Shown here one piece after another: positions 22,190 through 33,559 of a DNA stretch of 64,000 nt. Positions within the stretch are counted from its first letter, which is position 1. Every line of letters begins with the position of its first letter. Below the pieces are notes generated by a model. It was not told the DNA's origin. It saw nothing but the letters and a program-made list of their open reading frames with translations, and ran no database searches. Origin of the DNA: Aselliscus stoliczkanus (lineage: Eukaryota > Chordata > Mammalia > Chiroptera > Hipposideridae); NCBI GenBank assembly GCA_033961575.1, contig CM066730.1, forward strand, positions 157,507,523 through 157,571,522. The letters are read 5' to 3'. A program made the position numbers and the translations under genes.

Positions 22190-22645
22190 GGCCAGAAGAA
22201 TATCAAGATCAAGAATTTGGCTTTGGGTTCAGACAGACTTAAGTTTTTTTGTTTTGTTTTGTTTTTAAGAAGTTGACACTTGTTTTAAAAAATTGGGCAA
22301 CAGTGTGTTTTTTCCAGGACCCATTAGCTTCAAGTCAAGTACTTGTTTCAATCTAGTTGTGGAGGGCGCAACTCAGTGGTCCATGTGGGGATCAAACTGG
22401 CAACCCTGGTGTTATGAGCACTGCGCTCTAACCAACTGAGCTAACTGGCCACCCCAGACAGACTTAGGTTTGAATTTTGACTCTGTCATTCATTTGCTGT
22501 GAGAATTTGGGCAAATCACAACCTTTCTGAATCTTGTTTTCCTCATCTGAAAAGTGGGAATAGTAATAGTTATCTTGTCACAAGGATTGTGGTAGATAAT
22601 GTGCATTACATGTTTCACCTAGTGCTTGGAGTGCCCAATAAATAT
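22190..22645 (+). repeat. MIR SINE split by a younger SINE
   Basis: The left part ATTTGGCTTTGGGTTCAGAC and the right part TTGACTCTGTCATTCATTTG, AACCTTTCTGAATCTTGTTT, TCCTCATCTGAAAAGTGGGA and GCTTGGAGTGCCCAATAAAT form one plus-strand MIR. It is interrupted at 22247-22454. Confidence 0.8.
22247..22454 (-). mobile_element. tRNA-Ile-derived SINE
   Basis: The minus strand reads GGGGTGGCCAGTTAGCTCAG TTGGTTAGAGCGCAGTGCTC and then B box CAGTTTGATCCC, close to cytosolic tRNA-Ile(AAU). The body GGGCGCAACTCAGTGG is read on the plus strand near the middle. The 17-bp target duplication CAGACAGACTTAAGTTT / CAGACAGACTTAGGTTT is at 22230-22246 and 22455-22471. A sister copy is at 32303. Confidence 0.85.
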
Positions 22646-22979
22646 GACTTGTTAAGTCTGATTTCCTGGTCAGCATAGGGTTTCCTACAGGCCCTTTCTG
22701 AGTTCATTAGGGCCAGAGAGGAACCTTTAACTAAAACATATGTGGGAGAAATTCCTATAGTTCTCATTATTGAATTTCCATTTTTCTATGTACTGTCAGT
22801 CTATGTTCAGTGAACCTTTGTTTTCCAGTTGCTTTGCCTCCCAACAAATCATTGGGATCCTCCAAGCCTCTTCCCCAGTTTGCTCCTTTCCCTAGCAGGT
22901 CCATGGATGGACTAAGCATTCTCCTAGAGGCTCCTAAACTTTACATGCAACTACCCTCACTGAATAACTGGACAAATAA

Positions 22980-23640
22980 ATAAATGGATGGTAGGAGGTT
23001 TAAGGAGGAGCCAACAGCTGAGTTGAGCTCTGAAGGACAAGTTATTTAGGTAAAAGGAGGGACTGAGGGTAAGGGAAGGTGTTCTAGGCAGAGATAATAT
23101 TATGCTCAAATGCCCCAAGGCAAGAGATAGCCTGGTATTTGAGGAGCTGAAAAGGGTTTAGCTGAACTGAAAAGGCATGTAGAAGGCAAAGGGGATAGGT
23201 GTGAGAGATGAACCTACAGAGGAAGGTGGGGTCTGAACATGAGGACCTTGTTAAATCCTTTTTCAGAGTTTGGATATTATCCTATAGGCAGTGAGAGGCC
23301 ATTGAGGGATGTTATGCATCAAAAGGGTACAGATTTGTATTGTAAAAGGATTACTTAGATGAGATGCAGAGAGTAAGTTAGAAAAGACAGGAATGCGTCC
23401 AGGGCACCCAGTTAGTGGGGTGTTGTTTGAATTCAAGTTAAAGCTGAGAGTCTCAGTTGGGTTGAAGAGAACTAGATTTCTTTACCTTTAGAAGATCTTT
23501 AGGAGGTATAAGCTACAGAATTAATAATGATTGGACACAGGAAGTTGAAGAATAGGGAGAGGAAGAAGAGGCCAATAAAGAGTGGCCAGAGAGGTAAGAA
23601 GACAAGAGAGAATCAAAACTTGTCAAGACAGGAGACAACA
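22980..23640 (+). repeat. Ancient mammalian interspersed repeat
   Basis: AGGTGTTCTAGGCAGAGATAA, ATATTATCCTATAGGCAGTGAGAGGCCATT and GGGTACAGATTTGTATTGTAAAAGGATTAC correspond to the same old repeat as at 10950. No gene. Confidence 0.5.
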
Positions 23641-23769
23641 TGACAATTTGTTGGGAGGCAAAATCATTTGCTAACTGACATGTCCTTCCTGGCTCATGAA
23701 TGTTGAGTCAACTCAGTCCTGCTTGGACTGGAAGACTCTCAGCTTAACTTTGTGCAGGCTTGTGAGCCT

Positions 23770-23771
<2 letters not shown>

Positions 23772-23816
<45 letters not shown>

Positions 23817-23845
23817 CGCACGCGCGTGCACGCACATACACATAC
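23772..23845. repeat. (GT)n/(CG)(CA) alternating purine-pyrimidine tract
   Basis: 74 bp of unbroken purine-pyrimidine alternation: about 39 bp of GT repeat, then CGCGCACGCACGCGCGTGCA and CGCACATACACATAC. A second GT run follows at 23946-23962. This has strong Z-DNA potential. Confidence 0.95.
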
Positions 23846-24152
23846 TTGCATATATATGAGGCTAAATGGGATGATATGAGTGTGCTTGTCTTTGACAGTG
23901 TGTCAATAAACTTGTACATGAATAGGTCTATATGGGAACGTGATGGTGTGTGTGTGTGTGTGTTAGCCTGTACATATTTCTGTAGTTCTACAGGGGAGCG
24001 TGTGAGCATGTCTTAGTGGATTCATAGACCTATGTGAACATACATGCCCCAGCCAAACAATGTGTGCTTGTATGGGAATATGTGTGTGCAAGATTGATGC
24101 ATGAGAGCCTCTGCATGTGTTCATGGGCTTATGTATGTGTGAGCCTGTTTTT

Positions 24153-24180
24153 CAATAATAATAATAATAATAATAATATT
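24153..24180. repeat. (AAT)n microsatellite
   Basis: About nine AAT units (CAATAATAATAATAATAATA and onward). Confidence 0.95.
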
Positions 24181-25149
24181 TGTGTTATTCATATTTTACA
24201 GAGCATTTAGATATGCTTTTCATTTGATCCTCACTACCTGGTGAAGAATACAGGATCGAATATTCAGTTAAAATCCCACATGCATTAAAGATGTTAAAAG
24301 ATGTCTACAATGTGGCAGGTAGTGTGTTAGAAAGGGTATATATGTGTGCGGGGGTGGGAGTGAGGGTATATGTGGTTAATCTGTGTTGACACACCCACAT
24401 TTGCCCATGTCAAAGGGCAGAATCCCTCCTTATCAGCACAGATAGGGCCTGAGTTGGTCTGGCACTTTGACTACATACACTGGGAGGATAGGGATGCTTA
24501 AAGGGAGTCTGGACATATCTGACCCTTGGGCAACACTTCATGCTTCTGTATCTTCAACCTGTATCTTCACCTTTCTCCTGATCTACTGCTCCTTCTTCAG
24601 CCTATAAACTAGCTTAGGTCTTCTCCATTCCAAAATGGGCTTCTCTCTCCTTAAGTTATCATTCAAATCCCTTTCTTCCCTTCACTACCAAAATTCTTGG
24701 AAGCATAGTTGTGATCAATGGATACTCTTCCTTCCTTCCCATTCATTCCTCAACACGCTGAAGTTTGACTTCTGCCCCATCACTCTTGATAGAGCTACCA
24801 ATAAGTATAAATGCTGATCCCAGTGGCCTTTCTCACCATCTATCTGAAACATTTGACACTGGGGAGGGACCCTTGCCTTTCTCCTGAGACCCTCTTCTGC
24901 TTAGCTTCTGTGACAATACTCTATGCTCATCTTCTTCCTCCTTTGTGATACCTCAGTGTTGGCCCTGTGCTCCTCGACTACTGTCCACCCTTTAAATGCT
25001 GGCATGGACCAACCATTCCTCTTCTCTTTTTACCAACAAATCTCATCTATGCCCAAGTCATGTTCTTCCAACTCACCAGTCTCTGTCTTCAGCCCAGATG
25101 TCTCATTTGCAATCCAGACACTTTTATCCTGTTCCTATTAGACACTCCC
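24181..25149. other. Intergenic sequence, no gene seen
   Basis: A C/T-rich, unique-looking tract at 24530-25140. Short frames only, no recognisable domain. Confidence 0.4.
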
Positions 25150-25510
25150 CCCACTTTCTCATGTTTACATCATTGTGTATATTTACATTGCATACATTCA
25201 CTTTGTTGTGTAACCGTCACCACCATCTAGCTCCAGAACTCTTCATCTTGGAAAAAAACCTCTGTACCCCATTAAACATTAATTCCCCATCCCTTTCTGC
25301 CTCCAGTCCCTGACAACCACCATTCTACATTCTTTTTCTGGGAATTTGACTACTCTAGGTACCTCATATAATTGGAACCATACAGTATTTGTCCTTTTGC
25401 GACTGACACTTAGCATAATGTCCTCAAGTTTCTTTCATGTTGTAACATGTATCAAAATTTCCTTCCTTTTATGGCTGAATGATATTCCACTGTATGGATA
25501 TAGCACATGC
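25150..25510 (-). mobile_element. L1 3' UTR fragment
   Basis: Antisense L1 3' UTR: TGTAACCGTCACCACCATCT, AACTCTTCATCTTGGAAAAA, CCCCATTAAACATTAATTCC, GACTACTCTAGGTACCTCAT and ATGGCTGAATGATATTCCACTG. Confidence 0.85.
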
Positions 25511-25559
25511 AGTTTACATTTTATATTCTTATTTTATCTGTGCAGTTGTATACTATAGA

Positions 25560-25660
25560 GATTATTGTCTTCATTTTCCAAGTGAGGAAACTGAGACTTA
25601 AAAAGGAATTGGCTTGCCCTAAAGGCAGAACCAGGGCTGGAACCCACAGCCCATCCTGTT
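25560..25660 (-). repeat. MIR fragment
   Basis: CTTCATTTTCCAAGTGAGGAAACTGAGACTT followed by a GAACCAGGGCTGGAACCC segment, matching the reverse complement of the MIR core. Confidence 0.7.
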
Positions 25661-26680
25661 TCTCTTCTGACTTCTTATTTTATTATAATGACCCCAGGCA
25701 CAAGCCTCATACTCACCTGTGACTGAGATACTCAGACAGCTCATGGTTGGAGGTCTGCCCCTTATCCCCTCAACGTGCAAGTCGCCACAAGCTAGACTTT
25801 GATATAGGAGACGCAGACTGAGACTGGGACTCAGACCCCACACAGACCTCCAGGGAGAGAATACGGAGAGCTCTCGACTGTAGCTGAGGAGGGGGCTTGT
25901 TAGGCAGAGTCATTGGCTCTGGAAGAAGGTAGTAAGACCAGGCTCTGATCTTAAGGATAGGATCCTTCAATTAGAGGTGGAAGTTCTGGCATGGAATAGC
26001 AGGGAAAGAGGGCTTTGTAGGGTTGAGACAGGAGGTTTCCTAGGCATTTATTTGCCAGACAGGCTAGCAAGATGCTCAGATGCATTCTCATGAAGCAAAC
26101 TGTTTCAGATGGAGCTTCAAAGGTGGGTGGAAGTGGGGGGAGGGAAACACATACAGAGTAGAGTCCCATCACTGAGGTTGGCACAGTTAGGTGCAGGAGT
26201 GTGTGAGGGTGGACTCAGGTATGATCTACATGTTAGAATGTGCCATGCCATGTGCAGAATCATGCTCAAATCTACAGAAGGTGAGGTGAGTCCCAAGCCA
26301 TCTCATCAACTGGGCAAGGACTCCCTGTGTCCAAACCCACCCCAATCCTGGGTCTGTCAAGAGGACAGATGACATTACATCAGAACCTGGCATGGTCTGG
26401 CTTGTGACATCTTTCAGCTTGTGTTTCCCTGGTGTACACTGTCACAGAAACCCCCTGGGTGTTGCCTGGTGCCTCATTGATGGCATTTCCAAGCTCATTA
26501 AGTTGATCTTTTCCCTCTCCTTAGTTTCCCAGCTCTGAGCTGTCACCTCAGTCACTTCCAGCCTGGGGCTGGTTTAATCTTTGGTGGCTTCTGTACAGAG
26601 GATCCTGCAGAGGTTGCTATCAGTCCCATGACACAGATTCAGAAAGACTGACCAGAGCTCCCTCTGGGGGTAGATTATTT
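25660..26680. other. Intergenic sequence, no gene seen
   Basis: Unique-looking. The part at 26420-26600 (GGTGTTGCCTGGTGCCTCAT, CCAAGCTCATTAAGTTGATC) is repeat-free and might be constrained, but nothing definite is visible. Confidence 0.35.
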
Positions 26681-26684
26681 TGCT

Positions 26685-27115
26685 AAGTCTACTGTAACAA
26701 AGTACCACAAGCTAAGTGGCTTCAACAACAAAATATTCTCTCACAGTCTAGAGGTTAGAAGTCTGAGATCAAGGTGTCAGCAGGGTTGGTTCCTTTTGAG
26801 GGCTATAAGGGAGACTCTGTTCCGTGCCTCTCCCCTAGCTTCTGGCAGATTGCTGGTAATCTTTGGCGTGCCTTGGCTTATGGAAGCCACTCCATCTCTG
26901 CCTTCATTTTCACATGGCATTTTCCCTGTGTGTCTGTGTCCAAATTTCCCATTTTTACACGGACACCAGTCATATCAAATTAGGTCCTATCTTAATAACC
27001 TCATTCTAACTTGATTACTTTTGTCAAGATCCTACCTCAAGATAGGTCATGTTCTGAGGTACTGGTGGCTAGGACTCCAATATTATCTTTTTTGGGGGTA
27101 ACAAAATTCAGCCCA
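26685..27115 (-). mobile_element. MLT1-type MaLR solo LTR
   Basis: A classic mammalian MaLR LTR in reverse orientation: ACTGTAACAAAGTACCACAAG, TGGCTTCAACAACAAAATATTCTCTCACAGTC, TCTGAGATCAAGGTGTCAGC, GGACACCAGTCATATCAAAT, then TCTGAGGTACTGGTGGCTAGGACTCC. No internal sequence. Confidence 0.85.
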
Positions 27116-28140
27116 TAATGCAACAGTTTTTTGCCTTTCACAACCTCCTCCTCTGAACAGCATGTGTCTTTAGGAAACACCTACGCTTTTGCATCCAGAA
27201 TGGCATGAACTAAAGCTCAGAAAGAACTTTCTAATAAGACATGGTGATAGGCATATATATGGCCAGGGAAAGGAGGAAGGGAAGAGAAAAGAGGAGGCAG
27301 TGGAAAAAGAGAAGAAATAAAGGAGAAAAGTCACATCCAAACTCATTTTCAGGACAATGCTAATGAGAAAGAAAACCATGGCAAACTCTCTCTAAGGACT
27401 GGGGTTGAATGTCTCAGATTGTGGAACCAAACCACAGTCTTAGCCAGGAAATATGATTTATATTAAAGAACCTTTCCTCTCACAGACAAACTGATGAATG
27501 AAAGTAGTTATACATAAAAGAGGAAATACCATATAAATCCATTTATATAAAAGTGAAGACTAGACAAACAAATCTATGGTGATAGAGGTCACAAGTGGCC
27601 ACCTTTGGGAGGTATTGATTAGGAGGAGGCATAAGGGATTCTCTAGGGTACATTGTTCTGGGTGGGTGACACCACTAAGCTTTATATTTAAGATGATCTG
27701 ACTTTACTATAACTAAATTATGCCATAGATAAATAAGCAGATTAATCCATTCCTTATTTTTCTTCTCACTGCTGATCACCCCAGGCCCCTCTGTCCAGGT
27801 TTCAGGCTGTTCCCACACTCTTTATGCTCACAAATGCTCACAAATGTGAAATAATATAAACGTTCAGCATGATGTCCAGCACACAACAGGTAATCACAAA
27901 ATGCAAATTCACATCATGCTCCCATGCACATCATGTTGTGGGAATACATAAGGGGCAGTGTCCAAAAATGACCCTTGCCTCCCATCCACGGAGCATGGCT
28001 CTGAGCCCTAGGAGTAGAAGGTGCTCAGGTCTTGGTGGAAGAATAGTGAAAAATCATGTCTCCTATCCCCAGGAACAGAACACAGCCCAGCAGAAACCCC
28101 AAATCATAATTAAAAGATGCCCTGCAACTCTCTTGGCAGC
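27116..28140. other. Intergenic sequence, no gene seen
   Basis: Diverged DNA. 27470-27720 resembles an old L1 3' end (ATATAAAAGTGAAGACTAGA, GTGGCCACCTTTGGGAGGTA). No coding exon. Confidence 0.35.
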
Positions 28141-28144
28141 ATAA

Positions 28145-28320
28145 ATTTTGAAGATGAAAGTAAATGATTAAAATAATTAAACACTTCAAGCTGACAAGCT
28201 GGAGCAGAATCTTGCCAGCGGACATTTGTCAGTAATTAGCTAATTAATCCTGGCGCAGATTATAAGCCATAACAAACCAGTCAGGCTGAACAGAGCCGGC
28301 TGCTCAGAATTAGACTTTTA
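28145..28320. promoter_or_regulatory. Candidate conserved homeodomain-rich element
   Basis: Repeat-free block with TGATTAAAATAATTAAACAC, a perfect 14-bp palindrome TAATTAGCTAATTA at 28233-28246 running into TAATCC, and CAGATTATAAGCCATAACAA. Paired TAAT sites spaced like this are typical of homeodomain dimer binding. No coding potential was seen. Confidence 0.45.
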
Positions 28321-28729
28321 AAAAAGAGGAGTAGGGTTGGTGGGGAGGATTGGGTGAGTAAGAGGAAAAATAAGAAAAAGACAGCATTTGGGGCCACCTG
28401 TTCTTACCCTAGCAGATAGTGGAGGCGCAGCAGATAGGCGGCTTCCTAGAGAGTGTCTAGGCCAGAGACCCAGCATCTGCTGGGACTTCAGGCAGAGTGG
28501 ATGCTGGGGAGAAGAGGGAGTACTCTGGCCCCCACACCAGGAGGGACAGTGGGAAGAGGTCCAGGTAGGAGGTGACGTCCACATCAGGTGGGTACCGCAT
28601 TATTCCATTCATTATTCCATCCAGCATGGACCTCCAACAGTGACAAGGGCTCCATTTCTAAGAAAAGGAATGACAAGATCCAAGCAAGTGGTCAGGACCC
28701 AGCCAAGGAGTCTGGGAACAGGACAGGCT

Positions 28730-29155
28730 GCAGACTGTAAATATAATGTGAGCCACAAATGTAATTAAGTGAAATAAAAAGAAACAGATGGAATTAAGTT
28801 TAATAATATACAGAGGGTGCCAAAAAATGTATACACATTTTAAGAAGGGAAAAAACTGTATTAAAATGGTAATACTCAATATATACCGATAACAAAAGAT
28901 GAATACAAGTCATGTGTTTACGTTTTTTTTGGCATCCCCAATATTTTATTTAACCCAATATAACCAAAAGTCTATCATTTCAGCATATATTAATATTAAA
29001 ACATTTTTTTCATGAGATATTTTACATCCTTTTTTGTTACTACATTTTAAATTCTGTTATGTACTTTAATCTTATAGCCTATCTCACTTCAGACTAGTCA
29101 TATCTCAAGTGCTCAGTAGCCACACAAGGCTAGTAGTGCTCCCATATTGGACAAT
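28730..29155 (+). mobile_element. Nonautonomous hAT-Charlie-like element, split by mariner MITE
   Basis: AATATAATGTGAGCCACAAA, AAAAAGAAACAGATGGAATTAAG, then after the insertion TTTTATTTAACCCAATATAACC, ATGAGATATTTTACATCC, TCTCAAGTGCTCAGTAGCCAC and a TATTGGACAATGTAG end. A second copy of the same family lies at 58470-58745. I do not assign a Repbase name. Confidence 0.65.
28811..28941 (+). mobile_element. Mariner-derived MITE (131 bp)
   Basis: Left end CAGAGGGTGCCAAAAAATGT ATACACA. The right end carries the diverged inverted copy (TTTACGTTTTTTTTGGCATC). TA dinucleotides flank it at 28809-28810 and 28942-28943, as for mariner/Tc1 insertion. No transposase is encoded. The other copy is at 47390. 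Confidence 0.85.
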
Positions 29156-29689
29156 GTAGCTGTAGACATAAAAAAAAAAAAAGAGGGGACAGGGGGAATC
29201 CTAAGTCTGGGACCATCTGTAGCGGGATGGAGGCATAGCAGAGTGACATGACCTCCTCATTGCCTGTCTTTCTCTCCTTGGTCATTCTCCCACCTAGCTG
29301 CTCCTGCTGGCTACCTGCTGCCAAATCAGCCTCAGCTTCAAGGGTCTCCAAGATGAAGGGTGTGGGAAGGACAGAGGTGAATCCAGAGGGACTGGGTTTC
29401 TGCCCTGGTGCATGCACATGGGGCAGGGCAATGCCACCGCTGCAGAGTTGTGCCCTGCAGTCCTGTTGTGTGAGTGTGTCTGTGCACCTGTTTCAGAGGT
29501 GCTCCAGGGCCTGAGCAATGACCTTTAAAGAGCTTCCTGAAGCTGCAGCCATTAGTTAAAGCTCAGTTTTCCTTCATAATAATCACATCAGGACAGGAGA
29601 TGGCACATTTCTCTGGTAGAATGTTCTGTAAAGACTGTCAGATGGAATCTGTCTCTTGGAAAATAATCAGGATGTTTTCTTTTTTCAAT

Positions 29690-30290
29690 TTGTATTATGG
29701 TAAAATATATATAACATAAAATGTACCATCTTAACCATTTTTAAGTGTACAGTGCAGTGGTATTAAGGACATTCATACTGTTGTACAACCATCACTACCA
29801 TCCTTCTCCAGAATTTTTTTTTTTTTGAGGGCAGTGTCACCGGCCCTCACATGTGGGACCCGAACTGGGGCTGCTGACTTCCCAAGCCAGTGCTTAACCA
29901 CCGCGCCACTCAGCCGACCCTCAGATCTTCTTGACCATGCAAAACTGAAACTCTGTACCCATTAGTCAATAACTCCCCATCCCCTGCACCTCACCCCACT
30001 CCCTGGCAACCATCATTTTACTCTCTGTCTCTATTGACTTGACTAATCTAGGTACTTCAAATAAGTAGAATCATAGAGTATTTGTCTTTTTGTGACTAGC
30101 TTATTTCATTTAGCATAATATCCCCAAAATTCATCCTTGTAGCATGTCAGAATTTCCTTCCTTTTTAAGGCTGAATAATATTCCATTGTACGTGTATACC
30201 AAATTCTGCTTATCCATTCATCACCAATGGACACTTAGGTTTCACATTTTAGCTATTGTGAATAATAGCTAATCAGTATCTTCCTGAGGC
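29690..30290 (-). mobile_element. L1 3' UTR fragment (interrupted by SINE)
   Basis: Antisense L1 3' UTR: GTAAAATATATATAACATAA, TTTTTAAGTGTACAGTGCAG, TTGTACAACCATCACTACCA, then after the SINE ATAACTCCCCATCCCCTGC, AGGTACTTCAAATAAGTAGAATCATA and TAAGGCTGAATAATATTCCATTG. Confidence 0.85.
29814..29920 (-). mobile_element. Short-form tRNA-derived SINE
   Basis: Poly(T), GAGGGCAGTGTCACCGGCCC, GGGACCCGAACTGGGGCTGC, and ending TTAACCACCGCGCCACTCAG CCGACCC. No clear target duplication was found. It interrupts an L1 3' UTR. Confidence 0.85.
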
Positions 30291-32280
30291 AGAGATCTAC
30301 TGCTTCCATTCAAAGACCAGTCTATTTTCCACCACCATCTTGGCTTCAGCTCTGTGTACATATGAATTGAACCTCTCAGAACCCACATCAAAGCTCTGGT
30401 AAGAGTGAGGGAGTAGGACACAGCTCTGGACCAGTGGCACAGGCTTGTTGGTTCAGCCACACCACTGCCCCCACTACCCAGAGGAGAGACCTGGAGAGGG
30501 CAGAGGAGGCAGGAGGGAGAAGGTGGGCTTCGAGATCCACAGGCACAGCTCAGAATGCAGAGCAACAGAAGCCACTTGAACTCCTAAACATACTACCAGG
30601 GTCCCCTGCCCCAGAACCTCATCCTTGATGAACTAAGCCCATGTCTCCTGCCTTTAAAAAGAAGGAGAAAGCTTCTACTGTTGTACATGGAAAGATCCAC
30701 ATTTGATTATGCATCTCAGTCAGTAGCTCTGTGCCCACAACAGAGTAAAGCAGCACAGCTTAGGACCAAGGGAAATGCACAGATAATCCTGTGGTGGTTC
30801 AGGGCTCAGGAACATCCCAGTTAGCTGAGGTGAGCAGGGGAGACCCCAAGGAGGAAGTAAGCTTGAGTTGTACCTTGGAGATGAGAAGAATCAGAGAGCA
30901 GAGAGGAGGAAAGAGGGCACTTTAGTAGGGGACTTTAACATAGACCCTCTCATTCACATAGCTCTTTAGAGCTTACAAAGTATGTTCACATGTGTAATCT
31001 CATTTCATCCTCATTGGGCTGTAGGATCCCAGAGGTACTGTCTCATTTGAGAGGCAATATAGCATAGTAATTAAGAGTGCAGCCTTTGGATTTCTGGTTA
31101 AATGCAGCAGATGGAGTGTGTGCATTTATATCTTCTCCCTCAACAAACTTCACTAAAATAAAAGTAAAGGAATATAAAAGAGGCAATGGTGGACCACAGA
31201 TGTCAACACATTTTTAGAAGATGTCAAGTGAATGGAGGAGTTGTCAGAGCTGGGATAGCTGCCTACCAAGTGTTATAGCAAAGGATGCCAAAGAGGAGTC
31301 AGCCAATTGGAGACCCAGGACCAGGGAAAGAACAGATATTGAAGACAACAGTTACTGCAGAAGGTGGGAGTGAAGCTTGGGGCTAAGAACAAGGGAATAG
31401 TTTGAAAGTCTGCATAAAAAGCAGGTCCCTTCCCTATCACACCCAGACAGCTGACTACATCTTTATACCCTGTCAGGGAATGGAAGTTTTAGTCTGCTGA
31501 AAAAGTGAACCGAAAAGTCGCCAGCCAGGAACATTGGGCACAGTGGAAATCAGGGTAGAATGTCATAAAGAAAGAAAGGACATTAAGGGAGGATCTGAAA
31601 AGGGCCCTTGAGGCTTGTTTTCTAGAATGCTTGTGGGCAGGTGCACACCCTCTTACTTCAGGTGGAGAAAGATCTTTAGATATTGAAAGAGAGATTAGAC
31701 TAGAGATTAGAAGACAGATTTATAGAAAATGGAATAAAACTTGTCAGCGCTAAAAGACATATGTTTCCAGAGTGAAAGGGCCCACTAACGATGTGACGAA
31801 TATAATAAATGAAAATAAGGCCATATCAAGTCTCATTAGCATAAACTTTAGATGGTCAAGGATACAGATAAAATCTTTTTCCATACAGAAAGCACAGGAT
31901 ACGTGAAAAAGATCATCTAGAATCAGGAATGGCAATGGACTTTCAATAACTGTACTGGAGCAATGCTTTCAAAATTCTAAATAATTCCTACACCAGTCAA
32001 GTTATAAATCAACTGTGAGGGTAGAATAATGAATTTTCTGAAATTCAAGACTTCAAAAATTTTACTTCTCATATATTCTTTCAGGAAGCTACTAAATGAT
32101 TTGCTCTATCAAATGAAGAATTAAACAAAGAGAAAAATATATGGGTCCAGGAAACGGGGGTCCAGCCCAGAACAATTAGAAAAGGAATCCACTGAACAAC
32201 TAATGTTCAGAAGATCCAAAAAGTACCCAGTGAGCCAGGAGATGGAAGGCTGCAGGAGGGACACCTTCAGGGGAAAAATA
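30291..32280. other. Intergenic sequence with small MIR remnant
   Basis: A MIR-like remnant lies at about 30945-31090 (CTTTAGAGCTTACAAAGTATG; TTAAGAGTGCAGCCTTTGGA). Otherwise this is diverged sequence with no coding exon or RNA gene seen. Confidence 0.4.
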
Positions 32281-32302
32281 AGTGAATTAATAGATTACCT
32301 GA

Positions 32303-32521
32303 AGGGGCCGGTTAGCTCAGTTGGTTAGAGCACAGTGCTCATAACACCAGGGTTGCCAGTTCGATCCCCACATGGGCCACTGAGATGCGCCCTCCACGAC
32401 TAGATTGAAACAACTGCTTGACTTGGAGATGATGGGTCTTGGAAAAACACACTGTTCCCCGATTTAAAAAAACAACAACAACTAATAGGATGACTTTCTA
32501 AGAAAAAATAACACTTAAAAA
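32303..32521 (+). mobile_element. tRNA-Ile-derived SINE
   Basis: The first 74 bases, GGGGCCGGTTAGCTCAGTTG to CCCCACATGGGCCA, follow tRNA-Ile(AAU) almost base for base, with the anticodon loop now CTCATAA. The body is CTGAGATGCGCCCTCCACGA and the tail ACACACTGTTCCCCGATTTAAA. The 14-bp target duplication AATAGATTACCTGA is at 32289-32302 and 32522-32535. It is a retroposon, not a functional tRNA gene. Confidence 0.88.
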
Positions 32522-32859
32522 AATAGATTACCTGACGTGTTTCACCACATGAAAATTAGTACTTAGGTTTTTACATTCTGTTAAAGAGTTTGGGAAGAAC
32601 TCATGATAAGGATATGCAAAACTAAGAAAATGAGAGAAAGAGATTATCACCTTTCATAATAGGTTAAGAACTGGTATAAAGGCATACTATTCAGATGTTA
32701 AATACCAATAGACACAGCTGAAGTGATTTTAAGTGGTTGCCTAGAGAAGTAAAACTTGGAGGTGGGGTATGGACTGCTGTTTTTTTGTGTGTGATAAGAC
32801 TTGTAGTACTAGTTAACTTTTTAAAACCATGCCCATGCATTGATTTTTTTATTTAAAAA

Positions 32860-33480
32860 AGAAATATAAATGGAATATTATTCAACCTTTAAAAAGAAGG
32901 AAACTCTTGCAATGCTACAACATGGATGAAACTTGAGGACATTATGCTAAGTGAAATAAGCCAGTTACAAAGTAGAAAAACACCATATGATTCCACTTAT
33001 ATGAAGTACCTAGAGCAGTCAAGTTCAGAGACAGAAAGTCGGATGGTGGCTGCCAGGCTATGGGTTTGGGGGAATGGGGAGTTAGTGTTTAATGCATACA
33101 TAGTTTTAGTTTTGCAAGATGAAGAAAATTCTAGACATGGATGGTGGTGGTGGTTACACAAAAATGTGAAAATACTTAATGTCACTGAACTGCAAACTTA
33201 AAAATGATTTAGATGGTAAATTTTATATTATATTTATCTTTACCACAATTTTTAAAATATAAATAATTTCTCAGCCATAAAAAATGAAATCTTAGCATTT
33301 GCGACAGCATGGATGGACCTAGAGGGTATTATGTTGAGTGAAATGGGTCAGACACAGAGAGAGAGACAGGTACCATATGATCTCACTTCTTTGGTATAAA
33401 GAACAAAATCAACAAAAAAGTTTAGAAATTGGTTAATATGGTAAATTTTGTCACATGTATTTTACCGCAATTAAATTTTT
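32860..33480 (+). mobile_element. L1 3' fragments (two tandem pieces)
   Basis: TATTATTCAACCTTTAAAAAG, GAGGACATTATGCTAAGTGAAATAAGCC and GATTCCACTTATATGAAGTACC, then a second piece from about 33260 with CATGGATGGACCTAGAGGGT and CATATGATCTCACTTCTTTG. Both are plus-strand L1 3' ends, truncated and broken. Confidence 0.8.
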
Positions 33481-33559
33481 TTTCCATTAAAAGAAAAGAA
33501 TGCAGCCTATGATTCAGATTTCCAGGAGATTAAATGTAGGATTAGAATGTAGGGATTAA

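Noticed and set aside
32303..32376. Functional tRNA-Ile gene
   Set aside because: Followed by a SINE body and A-rich tail and bounded by target duplications; a retroposon head, not a tRNA gene.
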